This document shows positions 1 through 7,001 of a DNA stretch of 49,782 nt, piece by piece; positions within the stretch are counted from its first letter, which is position 1, and every line of letters starts with the position of its first letter. Below the pieces are notes generated by a model that saw only the letters and a program-made list of their open reading frames with translations, made no database searches and was not told where the DNA came from. The translations under genes were made by a program, and so were the position numbers. Source of the DNA: Phycisphaerales bacterium (GTDB taxonomy: Bacteria > Planctomycetota > Phycisphaerae > Phycisphaerales > UBA1924); the NCBI GenBank assembly GCA_019750095.1, contig JAIEOW010000087.1, positions 1-49,782 of the forward strand. Direction: 5' to 3'.

Positions 1-72
1 GCCACCTTAGCTCAGCGGTAGAGCGATGCTTTCGTAAAGCATAGGTCCAGGGTTCAAATCCCTGAGGTGGCT
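1..72 (+). tRNA. tRNA-Thr (anticodon CGT)
   Basis: The sequence folds as a full cloverleaf: the 7-bp acceptor stem pairs GCCACCT with AGGTGGC, and a T discriminator follows. The D arm carries AGCTCAGCGGTAGAGC and the T loop is TTCAAAT. The anticodon stem ATGCT/AGCAT encloses the loop TTCGTAA, so the anticodon is CGT, which reads the threonine codon ACG. No CCA is encoded. The gene starts at the first base of the window, so its promoter is not visible. Confidence 0.96.
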
Positions 73-116
73 CTTGCCCGGTTGATTCAGTGGCGCGTGC
101 CGACCCAGTGATTCTC

Positions 117-1103
117 TTAGCAGCCGGCAAACCACGCATTCAGAAACGTGAAAATGTCGGCCAGCTCGACATTACCCGAACTGTCGATATCCGTGAGCGT
201 AGAGCTTGCGAACCAAGCGTTCAGGAATGTGAACACGTCGGCGAGGGCAACCATGCCATCTTGATCATGGTCGGCCTTGCAGCACGGGTCGGTGAAGATC
301 GCGGGGGCGTCGCAGGCGATGCCATCACCGACGAAACGGGTCCCCGGGCCAGTGCATGCGCCAGCGAGCACCACGGCGCATGTTGAGCCCCTGCAGCACG
401 CACCGGGCGCGGGCAAGGTGTAGGTGATCGTCAGTGCGGGGCGGACCGTTGGAGTCGGGTTTTCACGCGTATCAAAGCGGTGAGCCGTAGCGCCGGAAAT
501 GTTGCTGCCGAGCAGCAGCCAGCCGAAGTTCAGCGCGGGTGAGTCCAGCCAAGACTGCACGTTGGCAACGCTTGTTGGCGTAGACGCCCACACCACCGGA
601 CCGACAGCGGCGAGGCCGTCGGCGAGAGATGCTGACGCCGACACCGCTGGATCAAAGTCGCCGCCGATCGTTCCCCAAAGCACCGTGGGATAGGACCGGT
701 GCAGCCACGTCGCGTCGCCAATCTCGGCTGGTGCACCCGCGCCGCCGGGTGTGCCAGCGTCGGAAATGCCCTCGCCCCACGAGCTCAGCACTCGATGCAG
801 CGTGACAACGTCAACGGTCGAGTTGTTACGCGAGCAGTTGAGGCGGAGTACGGCCTGCGTGATGGTCGCGCCCGAGGGCACGGCCGAGGCGATGTCGAAA
901 CGGATCAACCCGCGCCGCGCACCAAGACCTCGCACGGTGTCGCCGGCAAAGAAATGCGCACCGACGCCGTTGCCAAGTTCCCCGGCGGTGTCCTGAAACA
1001 GCGTGGTGTCCGCCGCTGCGGGAATACTCACGGTGGATTGCCCGTACGCACCGAGCGAAAGCGAGATCGCGAGCCCCAGGCCGATCACGGTGCGCATGCT
1101 CAT
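117..1103 (-). CDS. Exported DNRLRE-domain protein with tandem C-terminal dockerin-like motifs
   Basis: This 328-residue protein begins with a signal peptide (residues 1 to about 22, ending AYGQS). Residues about 28-210 look like a DNRLRE domain: an early DTTLFQD, then GLIRFDIAS and AVLRLN strands, and WLDSPALNFGWLLLG near the end. This beta-rich domain is typical of secreted and cell-wall proteins. A short Cys-rich linker follows. The C-terminus has two copies of a Ca-loop-like segment plus helix (DHDQDGMVALADVFTFLNAWF, then a second copy ending LADIFTFLNAWFAGC), an arrangement common in exported Phycisphaerae proteins and resembling half-dockerins. Its role, sorting or assembly, is unproven. 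The start is supported by GAGGT six bases upstream of ATG; a second ATG lies two codons in. It was probably expressed separately from the next minus-strand gene, because a strong hairpin lies between them. Confidence 0.85.
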   Translation of the reverse strand: MSMRTVIGLGLAISLSLGAYGQSTVSIPAAADTTLFQDTAGELGNGVGAHFFAGDTVRGLGARRGLIRFDIASAVPSGATITQAVLRLNCSRNNSTVDVVTLHRVLSSWGEGISDAGTPGGAGAPAEIGDATWLHRSYPTVLWGTIGGDFDPAVSASASLADGLAAVGPVVWASTPTSVANVQSWLDSPALNFGWLLLGSNISGATAHRFDTRENPTPTVRPALTITYTLPAPGACCRGSTCAVVLAGACTGPGTRFVGDGIACDAPAIFTDPCCKADHDQDGMVALADVFTFLNAWFASSTLTDIDSSGNVELADIFTFLNAWFAGC

Positions 1104-1119
1104 GGATTACCTCAGAATC

Positions 1120-1135
1120 GAGAGAGAGAGAGAGA
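1120..1135. repeat. Simple AG dinucleotide repeat in the leader of the DNRLRE gene
   Basis: About eight GA/AG units lie 16-32 bases upstream of the start codon of the minus-strand DNRLRE gene, reading CT-rich in its mRNA. Short dinucleotide tracts can vary in length by slippage. Because it sits outside the coding frame, any effect would be on promoter or leader spacing rather than on the frame. Confidence 0.7.
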
Positions 1136-1150
1136 AGCCGAACAAATGAT

Positions 1151-1174
1151 CGAGAGCGGGGCTTCCCGCTCTCG
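1151..1174 (-). terminator. Perfect 10-bp hairpin after the DUF839 gene
   Basis: CGAGAGCGGG and CCCGCTCTCG pair perfectly around a 4-base GCTT loop. The hairpin lies 14 bases past the stop codon of the minus-strand DUF839/PEP-CTERM gene. On the minus strand it is followed by ATCATTTGTT, a weak T-run, so it is a plausible intrinsic terminator and at least a strong mRNA 3'-end hairpin. Confidence 0.65.
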
Positions 1175-1187
1175 ACCGATGAAAGAT

Positions 1188-2717
1188 TTAGTTGCGACGA
1201 CGGCGAGCGGCGAGCAGGCCACCCAGCCCGAGCAGCGCGGCCGTGGCCGGAGCCGGGACCAGCGTCGGGTTCACGTACATCGCCAACAGCTGGCCACCCT
1301 CGACGAGTTCGCCGGGGAGGGGGTAGTGGGCCTGAACGTTCAGCAGGAACCAGCCGTCGCCCAGGATGTCCTTGGCGTCGATGATGCCCGAGGACTCTTC
1401 GTCGATCGTCAGCAGGCCCGCCGCACCGGGGGCGAAACGAGCCGCGTCGTGCTGTGCGACCAGCGCCAGGCCGGCGGTGTCGATGTCGTAGAGCCAGATC
1501 TTGCCGAGCGCGTTCTGGCCGCCGATGTCTTCCTGAATCAGGATGCGACCACGGCTGTCGATGCACAGATTGTCCATCATCTGCGGGCCGGCGGCGGTGC
1601 TGAGCAGTTCGGTGATCGTGCCGCCCGTGGTCGGGTTGGTGATGTCATCGAAGCTCATCTTGTACAGGCGGCTGCGGCCGACAGTTGTGCCGCCGGTGAT
1701 CGTCGTGTCGTAGCGATCGGTCGTGACGAAGTAGAAGTCGTTCTGCTTACCCGGACGCGGATCCCACGCGCCGTCTTCCGGACGAAGGAAGTCGGTGACG
1801 CCGTTGGCCTGGCTGGAGCTCTGCAGAGCCGCGCCGGTCGTGTTGGCGACGTTGCCGAAGCCGTGCAGTTCGAAGCGGCCGCTGGCAGCGCTGCCGCGCT
1901 GCTCGAGGGGGAGGCCGGGCACGCGGATGCCGAAGAGGTTGCCATTGGTCAGACCGGCGCGCTCGATGTCGTTGCCGGTGTTGGACTTGTTGCCGATGTA
2001 GAGGTAGTTCTGACCGGGGCTGGAGTCATCAAGCCCGAAGACCACGGTCTTGTCCTGAGCAAACGGGCTGGCCACCGAGTTCTCCCAGGAGAACCTGCCC
2101 AGATGCGGGAGCTGCCAGGTCTGATTGGTCGCGGGGCCGGAAACGATGTGGGCGTACGCACGACCTTCGGCACCGACTTCCTCGCCGTTCATGTAGATGC
2201 GGTTCTGCGTACCAAGCCCCGTGGCGGGGTTGAAGTACGCGGTGGGCGCGGCGAGATCGGCGGAGCAGAAACGACCTCAGCGCTGCGCGGGGCTCGGCGC
2301 ATTGCTCCATGTGCCGGTCGACACGCTGTACTCAAACGCATCGGCGGAGGAGGTGTTGTGATCGCGGCCGCTGTTCACCGCCAGGTTGCCAGCGTTGATG
2401 TTCCAGCGCGAGACGAACGCGCCAGTCTGGCCGTGGGCGCGGACGGCACCAGCTGTCGCGCCGATCTCATGGTTCACAAACAGCGAAAAAGTCCCGTCGC
2501 CGTTCCCGAGCGCGCCCATGCCGTCGGGAATGCCCGCCAGCCGGTATCCGCCGACGTTATCACCGACGGTGAAGATGCTGGTGGTCGAAACGCCCTGCCC
2601 GACGGGCAGAACATAAGGGCTCTGGCTGCTGCTGGGGCCGGTGAACTGGGCATGGGCTGCGCCGCAGGCCGCGGCAAGAACTGCCGCCGCGGAAATGTAC
2701 CGAACAGAGTTACGCAT
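1188..2717 (-). pseudogene. DUF839 (PhoX-like) PEP-CTERM protein, interrupted by an in-frame TGA
   Basis: The two halves are in one reading frame, separated only by a TGA codon at 2277-2279. The first part (2277-2717) has a signal peptide ending AHAQF and a beta-propeller start (DGMGALGNGDGTFSLFVNHE). The second part reads on without loss of similarity (RFCSADL, NRIYMNGEEVGAEGRAYAH, GRFSWENSVASPFAQDKT, GLTNGNLFGIRVPG) and ends with a PEP-CTERM-type tail: LVPAP, a hydrophobic stretch, then Arg-Arg-Arg-Arg-Asn. DUF839 proteins are related to PhoX phosphatases; the PEP-CTERM branch is exported, with unknown substrate. The ATG has AGGAGA seven bases upstream. The break could be a recent nonsense mutation, a sequencing error or, much less likely, a recoded UGA. 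With the TGA read through the product is about 509 residues, a normal length for the family. Confidence 0.8.
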
Positions 2718-2865
2718 GTCTCATTCTCCTCACGTGATTGATCGAACACGCCCTCGAACACTCGCGAGCGGGGTATCGAATACACAGGCGTGAAACATAC
2801 CGGCTGGTCCGAAAGAACAACGCCATCACACCGTGAGAGTTGCGTGCAGAAATCGTAAGCATCTC

Positions 2866-2885
2866 TTGACATTCACGACGAATGT
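2866..2885. promoter_or_regulatory. TTGACA box overlapping an ACATTC-N5-GAATGT inverted repeat
   Basis: In the divergent gap between the DUF839 gene and the BaiN-type flavoprotein, TTGACA (2866-2871) overlaps a 6-bp inverted repeat, ACATTC ACGAC GAATGT (2869-2885). It sits only 12 bases before the annotated flavoprotein ATG. If it is a -35 element, the gene would have to start downstream, for example at the GTG at 2942. It may instead be an operator. Confidence 0.3.
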
Positions 2886-2896
2886 GAAGAACGTGC

Positions 2897-4237
2897 ATGA
2901 TTCGTGCAAAGACGACCTCTACGACCGGCGTATCGTGCTCGGTGATCGAGGAACGGTGTGACATCGCGGTGGTCGGTGCCGGAGCCGCGGGGCTCTTCGC
3001 GGCGATCTGGGCTGGACGAGTTCTTCAGGATCGCGGGAGTTCCGGTCGAGTCGTTGCACTCGACGGCGCGAAAAAGCTCGGAGCCAAGATCCTTGTCGCT
3101 GGTGGCGGACGCTGCAACGTCACCCATCATGCCGTGGACGAATCCGCGTATGCCGGTTCGTCGCGGAACGCGATCAAGCAGGTGCTTCGACGATTCGGCG
3201 TGGAACAGACCGTCGGCTTCTTCGACGAACTGGGTGTTGAACTCAAACGCGAGGAGACGGGCAAGCTGTTCCCCGTAACCGACGACGCGCACACCGTACT
3301 CAACGCCCTCCTGCGTGAGGCACATGATGTGGGTGCCGAACTCCGACATCCATGGCGCGTCGCCTATGTGCGGCGCTCCGACGATGCAGAGCATCCGTTT
3401 CAGATCGTGCCCGAGATCGCCGACCCCGATGCCCGGGTGCTGCGTGCGCGACGAGTGATTCTGGCCACCGGCGGCATGGCCCTGCCACGGAGCGGATCCG
3501 ATGGTCAGGGGTACACGATCGCTCGCGATCTTGGCCATACAACGACGTCGCGAATCGTTCCGGCGCTCGTGCCGCTGCTGCTGGGTGATCGCAGCGCGTT
3601 CATCAAGCAACTCAGCGGGCTGACGCTCCCCGCGACGATCGAGCTCGCGTCCTCCACCGGCAAGAAGCTCACGAGCTTCACCAACTCAACGCTCTGCACA
3701 CACTTTGGGCTGTCTGGTCCAAGCGTGCTGGATATCAGCCGATACTGGACTGAAGCTCGCCATGCCGATGCGGGCGCGACGCTGACCATCAACTGGGTAC
3801 CGGGCAAGACCACGGAGGCCGTCGATCTTTTGCTGGCATCAACCGCCGCGGGGCCGACGGTGGGCCGAGCGCTGCTCACCATGTTGCCCGAGCGGCTGGT
3901 TCGTGCGGTGTGCGAGCGGGCCGGAGTGGAGTTTGCCCACCCGATCGCGCAACTGAAACGGGAATCTCGCCGGACACTGGCCGTTCTCGTGACGCGATGC
4001 CCGCTCGACGTCACCGGCGACCGCGGCTTTACCTTTGCCGAGGTCACGGCGGGCGGCGTGCCGCTGTCGGAAATTCAACTCACCACCATGGAATCGCGCG
4101 TCTGCCCTGGCCTGCATCTCTGCGGCGAGATCTGCGACGTCGACGGCCGAATCGGCGGATTTAACTTCCAATGGGCATGGGCCAGCGGCTACATCGCCGG
4201 CCAAGCCGCGGCTGCGGCGGTCGCACCTGCCCAATGA
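2897..4237 (+). CDS. BaiN/HI0933 family flavoprotein (NAD(P)/FAD-dependent oxidoreductase)
   Basis: This is a 446-residue FAD-dependent oxidoreductase of the HI0933/YhiN/BaiN type. The dinucleotide-binding motif VVGAGAAGLFAAIWAGR lies at about residues 24-40. It is followed by the family signature KKLGAKILVAGGGRCNVTH. A second flavin-contact segment (RRVILATGGMALPRSGSDGQGY) lies mid-protein, and the C-terminal LCGEICDVDGRIGGFNFQWAWASGYIAG closes the FAD site. The length is close to the usual 400-430. BaiN reduces bile-acid intermediates in gut clostridia, but most family members have no known substrate, so I give no symbol. The ATG at 2897 has no clear ribosome binding site; the GTG at 2942, just before the FAD motif, is a reasonable alternative start. 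The gene is convergent with csrA. Confidence 0.88.
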   Translation: MIRAKTTSTTGVSCSVIEERCDIAVVGAGAAGLFAAIWAGRVLQDRGSSGRVVALDGAKKLGAKILVAGGGRCNVTHHAVDESAYAGSSRNAIKQVLRRFGVEQTVGFFDELGVELKREETGKLFPVTDDAHTVLNALLREAHDVGAELRHPWRVAYVRRSDDAEHPFQIVPEIADPDARVLRARRVILATGGMALPRSGSDGQGYTIARDLGHTTTSRIVPALVPLLLGDRSAFIKQLSGLTLPATIELASSTGKKLTSFTNSTLCTHFGLSGPSVLDISRYWTEARHADAGATLTINWVPGKTTEAVDLLLASTAAGPTVGRALLTMLPERLVRAVCERAGVEFAHPIAQLKRESRRTLAVLVTRCPLDVTGDRGFTFAEVTAGGVPLSEIQLTTMESRVCPGLHLCGEICDVDGRIGGFNFQWAWASGYIAGQAAAAAVAPAQ

Positions 4238-4254
4238 AATGAGAGTCCCGTCAA

Positions 4255-4479
4255 TCAGCCGGATTGGGCTACGCCGTTCTTGATCGTCGCGACGACGTTG
4301 GGTCGTTCCTCGACGATCTGATTGGCAACCTCGCGGCGGTGCACGTCGATCGCTCGCGGAAAATCGAATGCGATGCGCACGCGATCACCCTTGATCGACG
4401 CGATACGCACCACGCCAATGGGGTTGGCGGGGTCGCCGATAACGACCTCTTCGCCTTCGCGCCTGGTGATGACCAGCAT
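4255..4479 (-). CDS. csrA: Carbon storage regulator CsrA
   Basis: This 74-residue protein matches CsrA/RsmA, the dimeric RNA-binding regulator that binds GGA motifs in mRNA leaders and blocks or aids translation. It starts MLVITRREGEEVVIG, which is the first beta-strand with the RNA-contacting Arg pair. The second RNA-binding edge is PRAIDVHRREV, equivalent to the PREVSVHREEI type in E. coli. A two-residue insertion after VIGD makes the first hairpin loop slightly longer. The C-terminal tail is short. GGAGG lies six bases before the ATG, one of the clearest ribosome binding sites in the window. In many bacteria csrA neighbours flagellar fliW genes, but none is present here. Confidence 0.96.
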   Translation of the reverse strand: MLVITRREGEEVVIGDPANPIGVVRIASIKGDRVRIAFDFPRAIDVHRREVANQIVEERPNVVATIKNGVAQSG

Positions 4480-4692
4480 GCCGGACCTCCAGTCCCTGTG
4501 TTCGACGCCAGCGCATCACTGCGCCACGCTGGCGATGGGCCAGCGCAGTCAGATCATAACCGAAGTCGGCCTGAGTGGAAGACCCAAGTGACAGAAACCG
4601 ACGGCTACCCCACCCTGACACACCCCAAATATGGTGGCTGCCGGTGGATGACCTGATCCCCAACGCCCGTTCTGATCGAATATGATGATCGG

Positions 4693-5088
4693 ATGCAGGA
4701 GCAGTTCAAAGTTCAACTGGTGGCAAAGCTCAAGCCGAAGGCGGCCCCGCAGGCCGAGACTACGGCCGCGACCCCTCAAAGCGTGCTGCTGTCGATCGTA
4801 TTTTCCGACGGGCTTTTCGGGTCCGACGAAGAGCAGGCGATTGTCGCGGAGTTGAAGAGCGAGATGGAATCGGCCTGCTCTGCCGCCCTTTGCGGCACGC
4901 TGATGGGCGACGACGTCATGCCGAATGAAATCGGCAAGGTGTTCATCGGCATAACAGGCGAGGATGCCGACCTGATCTGGGCGGCCATCGCCGACCTGCT
5001 TGAGAAGCGCACGTTTCAGCCGGGCTCGACCGCGACCAAGAAATATGCCGACCGCGAGGAACAGGTCGATCTGACCTTGCTGACCTGA
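4693..5088 (+). CDS. Hypothetical protein, 131 residues
   Basis: I do not recognise this protein. It is acidic and soluble, with no signal peptide or membrane segment. It starts with a Lys/Ala/Pro-rich stretch (residues 10-28) and continues with alternating strands and helices (SVLLSIVFSDGLFGSDEEQAIVAELKSEMESA and so on). A segment near residue 76 has the GDDVMPNEIGKVFIGITGEDAD pattern, which suggests a compact alpha/beta domain of two similar halves. Coding is supported by codon-position composition like the neighbours and by lack of a competing frame. No clear ribosome binding site precedes the ATG. It is convergent with the HglS gene, with a GC-rich hairpin between. Confidence 0.6.
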   Translation: MQEQFKVQLVAKLKPKAAPQAETTAATPQSVLLSIVFSDGLFGSDEEQAIVAELKSEMESACSAALCGTLMGDDVMPNEIGKVFIGITGEDADLIWAAIADLLEKRTFQPGSTATKKYADREEQVDLTLLT

Positions 5089-5093
5089 ACTCG

Positions 5094-5129
5094 CCCCGCG
5101 AAGGTCGATCTCCGAGCCGCAGCGCGGGG
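5094..5129. terminator. GC-rich hairpin between convergent genes
   Basis: CCCCGCG (5094-5100) pairs with CGCGGGG (5123-5129) across a 22-base loop. It occupies the 46-base gap between two convergent genes, where a bidirectional terminator would be expected. There is no T-run on either side, so intrinsic termination is uncertain. Confidence 0.35.
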
Positions 5130-5134
5130 GATTG

Positions 5135-6865
5135 TCATCGCGCGTCGACCGCGTGGTGACGCTGTGCTCGCCGCGAACGAGCATCCGCAGGCAGTGCGTC
5201 AGCAGTTCGTTCAAGTTCCGCAAGTTGTGCAGGTGGAATCGCGCCGAGAAGATCGAGCGCCTCAAACGACTCCAACAACGACTCAGCCTGCAGCCCGTGA
5301 TACACGGCGTTGGTGTCGATGATCGGCTTGCCCATGATCAGTTCCAGTTGCTGCTGGGTGTACGTCGGCTTGACGGCAGCCGTGGTCTTTGTTCCGTATT
5401 GGTTCAGGTTCGAAGCGAAAATTCCCGCGGCCGAGACGGGCAGGAAGTCCTCGTAGCGCAGACCCTCGAAGGCCAGATATCCGTGCTTGACGAGCTCCTG
5501 AACATCGGTGGTTCCGATCGTGCCCTTGCCGGCTCGACCCTTGGGCGTGGCGAAGTAGCGGACATACACCAGGCCCTTGGCGGCCAACTCGCCCAATGTC
5601 TTGGGGAACGGCGCAAAGTGCCTGGCATACATCGCCTCATACGCCGCATAGTCACGCTTGGCGAGGCCGGGGTCCTTGTCGCGCTCGGCCTCGGCGCTCG
5701 CCAGACACTGGTCGTACAGCTTGCGCCCGACCGGCGTGGCGGCGTAGGTCCGCTGCTCGATCTCGCCGAAGCGGGCGGTGTGCACCGTCTTGATCTCGCT
5801 CCCGTCGGCATTCGTGAACACGACCGGCTCGGTGAGCGCCTTGTACGCGTCCTGCCGCAGGAAGACCGGCGTGTCCTCCGCCGGGCCTTCGGTAAAGTCC
5901 TTGAAGCCGGCGTGATTCAGCTTGGAGAGTTGCAGGTCGGGCTGCTGCAGACGTTTGATCAGCTCATCGCTCAGACGTTCGGCGAGCCCCGCCGGGGGCT
6001 GAGCCGTGGGGAGAGCATCGATCTGGGTCGTGGTCAAGTGCTTGAAGGTCAGCCGCATGTAGTCGCGGTCGGCTTCTTTCTGCAGTCGCCGAAGCGCGTT
6101 CTCGGCCCGCTTGCGGAATGCGGGCTCCGGCAGCTCTCCGAGACAGAACTTCATCGCCGACGTGTACAGATCCATGCAGAATGTGTTGGGCGTCAGGTGG
6201 TTCAAATGGTGCGACTCAAAGCACGCGATGTCGGCGGCGATCTTGAAGCCCGAGTCCGAGAGTTCCTTGTACAAATGGTGGTCATGGGCTTTACCCGTCC
6301 ACTTGAAGATGCGATCGGTCCCCTCGCGAATCAACGCGTCGGCGTCTTCGCTCGACAGACCACCTTGCCGCTCTGCTTTCTCGATCAGTTCCTTGGCGCG
6401 AGCGCTGAACACGGCACGTGGCGCGAGCAGATTCTCGATGCGGGCCTTGGTCGTCGGGTCAAAGTAATCGGTCATCAGCAGCGACGTGAACACCCGGTGT
6501 TCCGGGTGCAGCACCGAGCGGAACGCCGTAGCGATGATCGGCTGGCTTTTGGAGCCAACGCTGGTCATGTCGTAGAAGTTGTGCGGGAGCATCGCAAAGC
6601 ACGCGAAGAAGCGTGCGACCCAGCGATACTCATCTGGTCGCCCGATGCGGATGGCCCCGTGTCGCTCGCCGCTGGTCTTGTCGATCTGAGCGTCGGAGAG
6701 CGCAAAGCCGGGGTACATCGCCCCGAGCATGCCGCAGACCGCGCGATTGCACTGCAGGTTCACCAAGAGCGACTTGTCGTACAGCGGCACTTCTTTCCCG
6801 AACATCGCGCTGAGCGCGGCGAAGAGGCGATTCTGCATGTCGATCTTGTCGGCGAAGTGCGTCAT
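5135..6865 (-). CDS. hglS: 2-oxoadipate dioxygenase/decarboxylase (HglS/YdcJ family, DUF1338)
   Basis: This 576-residue protein belongs to DUF1338/VOC-like enzymes. HglS converts 2-oxoadipate to D-2-hydroxyglutarate with loss of CO2, in D-lysine/2-aminoadipate breakdown. Family landmarks are in order: ERHGAIRIG (about 66-74, first metal His), VFTSLLMTDYFD, ACFESHHLNHLTPNT (second metal His region), PVFLRQDAYKAL, HTARFGEIEQR (metal Glu), and EDFLPVSAAGIFASNL near the end. The ATG at 6865 is chosen because AAGGTG lies four bases upstream. A TTG six codons earlier is also open. The protein is longer than E. coli YdcJ (about 450) because of extra residues between the HLNHLT motif and the FLRQ strand. 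A YdiJ-like dehydrogenase that could use its product lies at 42135-45209. Confidence 0.9.
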   Translation of the reverse strand: MTHFADKIDMQNRLFAALSAMFGKEVPLYDKSLLVNLQCNRAVCGMLGAMYPGFALSDAQIDKTSGERHGAIRIGRPDEYRWVARFFACFAMLPHNFYDMTSVGSKSQPIIATAFRSVLHPEHRVFTSLLMTDYFDPTTKARIENLLAPRAVFSARAKELIEKAERQGGLSSEDADALIREGTDRIFKWTGKAHDHHLYKELSDSGFKIAADIACFESHHLNHLTPNTFCMDLYTSAMKFCLGELPEPAFRKRAENALRRLQKEADRDYMRLTFKHLTTTQIDALPTAQPPAGLAERLSDELIKRLQQPDLQLSKLNHAGFKDFTEGPAEDTPVFLRQDAYKALTEPVVFTNADGSEIKTVHTARFGEIEQRTYAATPVGRKLYDQCLASAEAERDKDPGLAKRDYAAYEAMYARHFAPFPKTLGELAAKGLVYVRYFATPKGRAGKGTIGTTDVQELVKHGYLAFEGLRYEDFLPVSAAGIFASNLNQYGTKTTAAVKPTYTQQQLELIMGKPIIDTNAVYHGLQAESLLESFEALDLLGAIPPAQLAELERTADALPADARSRRAQRHHAVDAR

Positions 6866-7001
6866 GGGGCACCTTGTGGTCAATTGCCTTGGGGCCAGTC
6901 TTTATCCCCCGCCCTGCGTTCCAGTATAGTTGACTATCGGGTCATCTATTCATTCGGTTGCAGTGACATCGCAAAAGCCCGGGGAAAACCGGTGGCATTG
7001 G

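Noticed and set aside
699..2741. A long plus-strand open frame opposite the DNRLRE and DUF839 genes
   Set aside because: It is a GC-rich antisense frame with Arg/Gly/Ala/Val composition and no domain; both minus-strand genes have signal peptides and family motifs.
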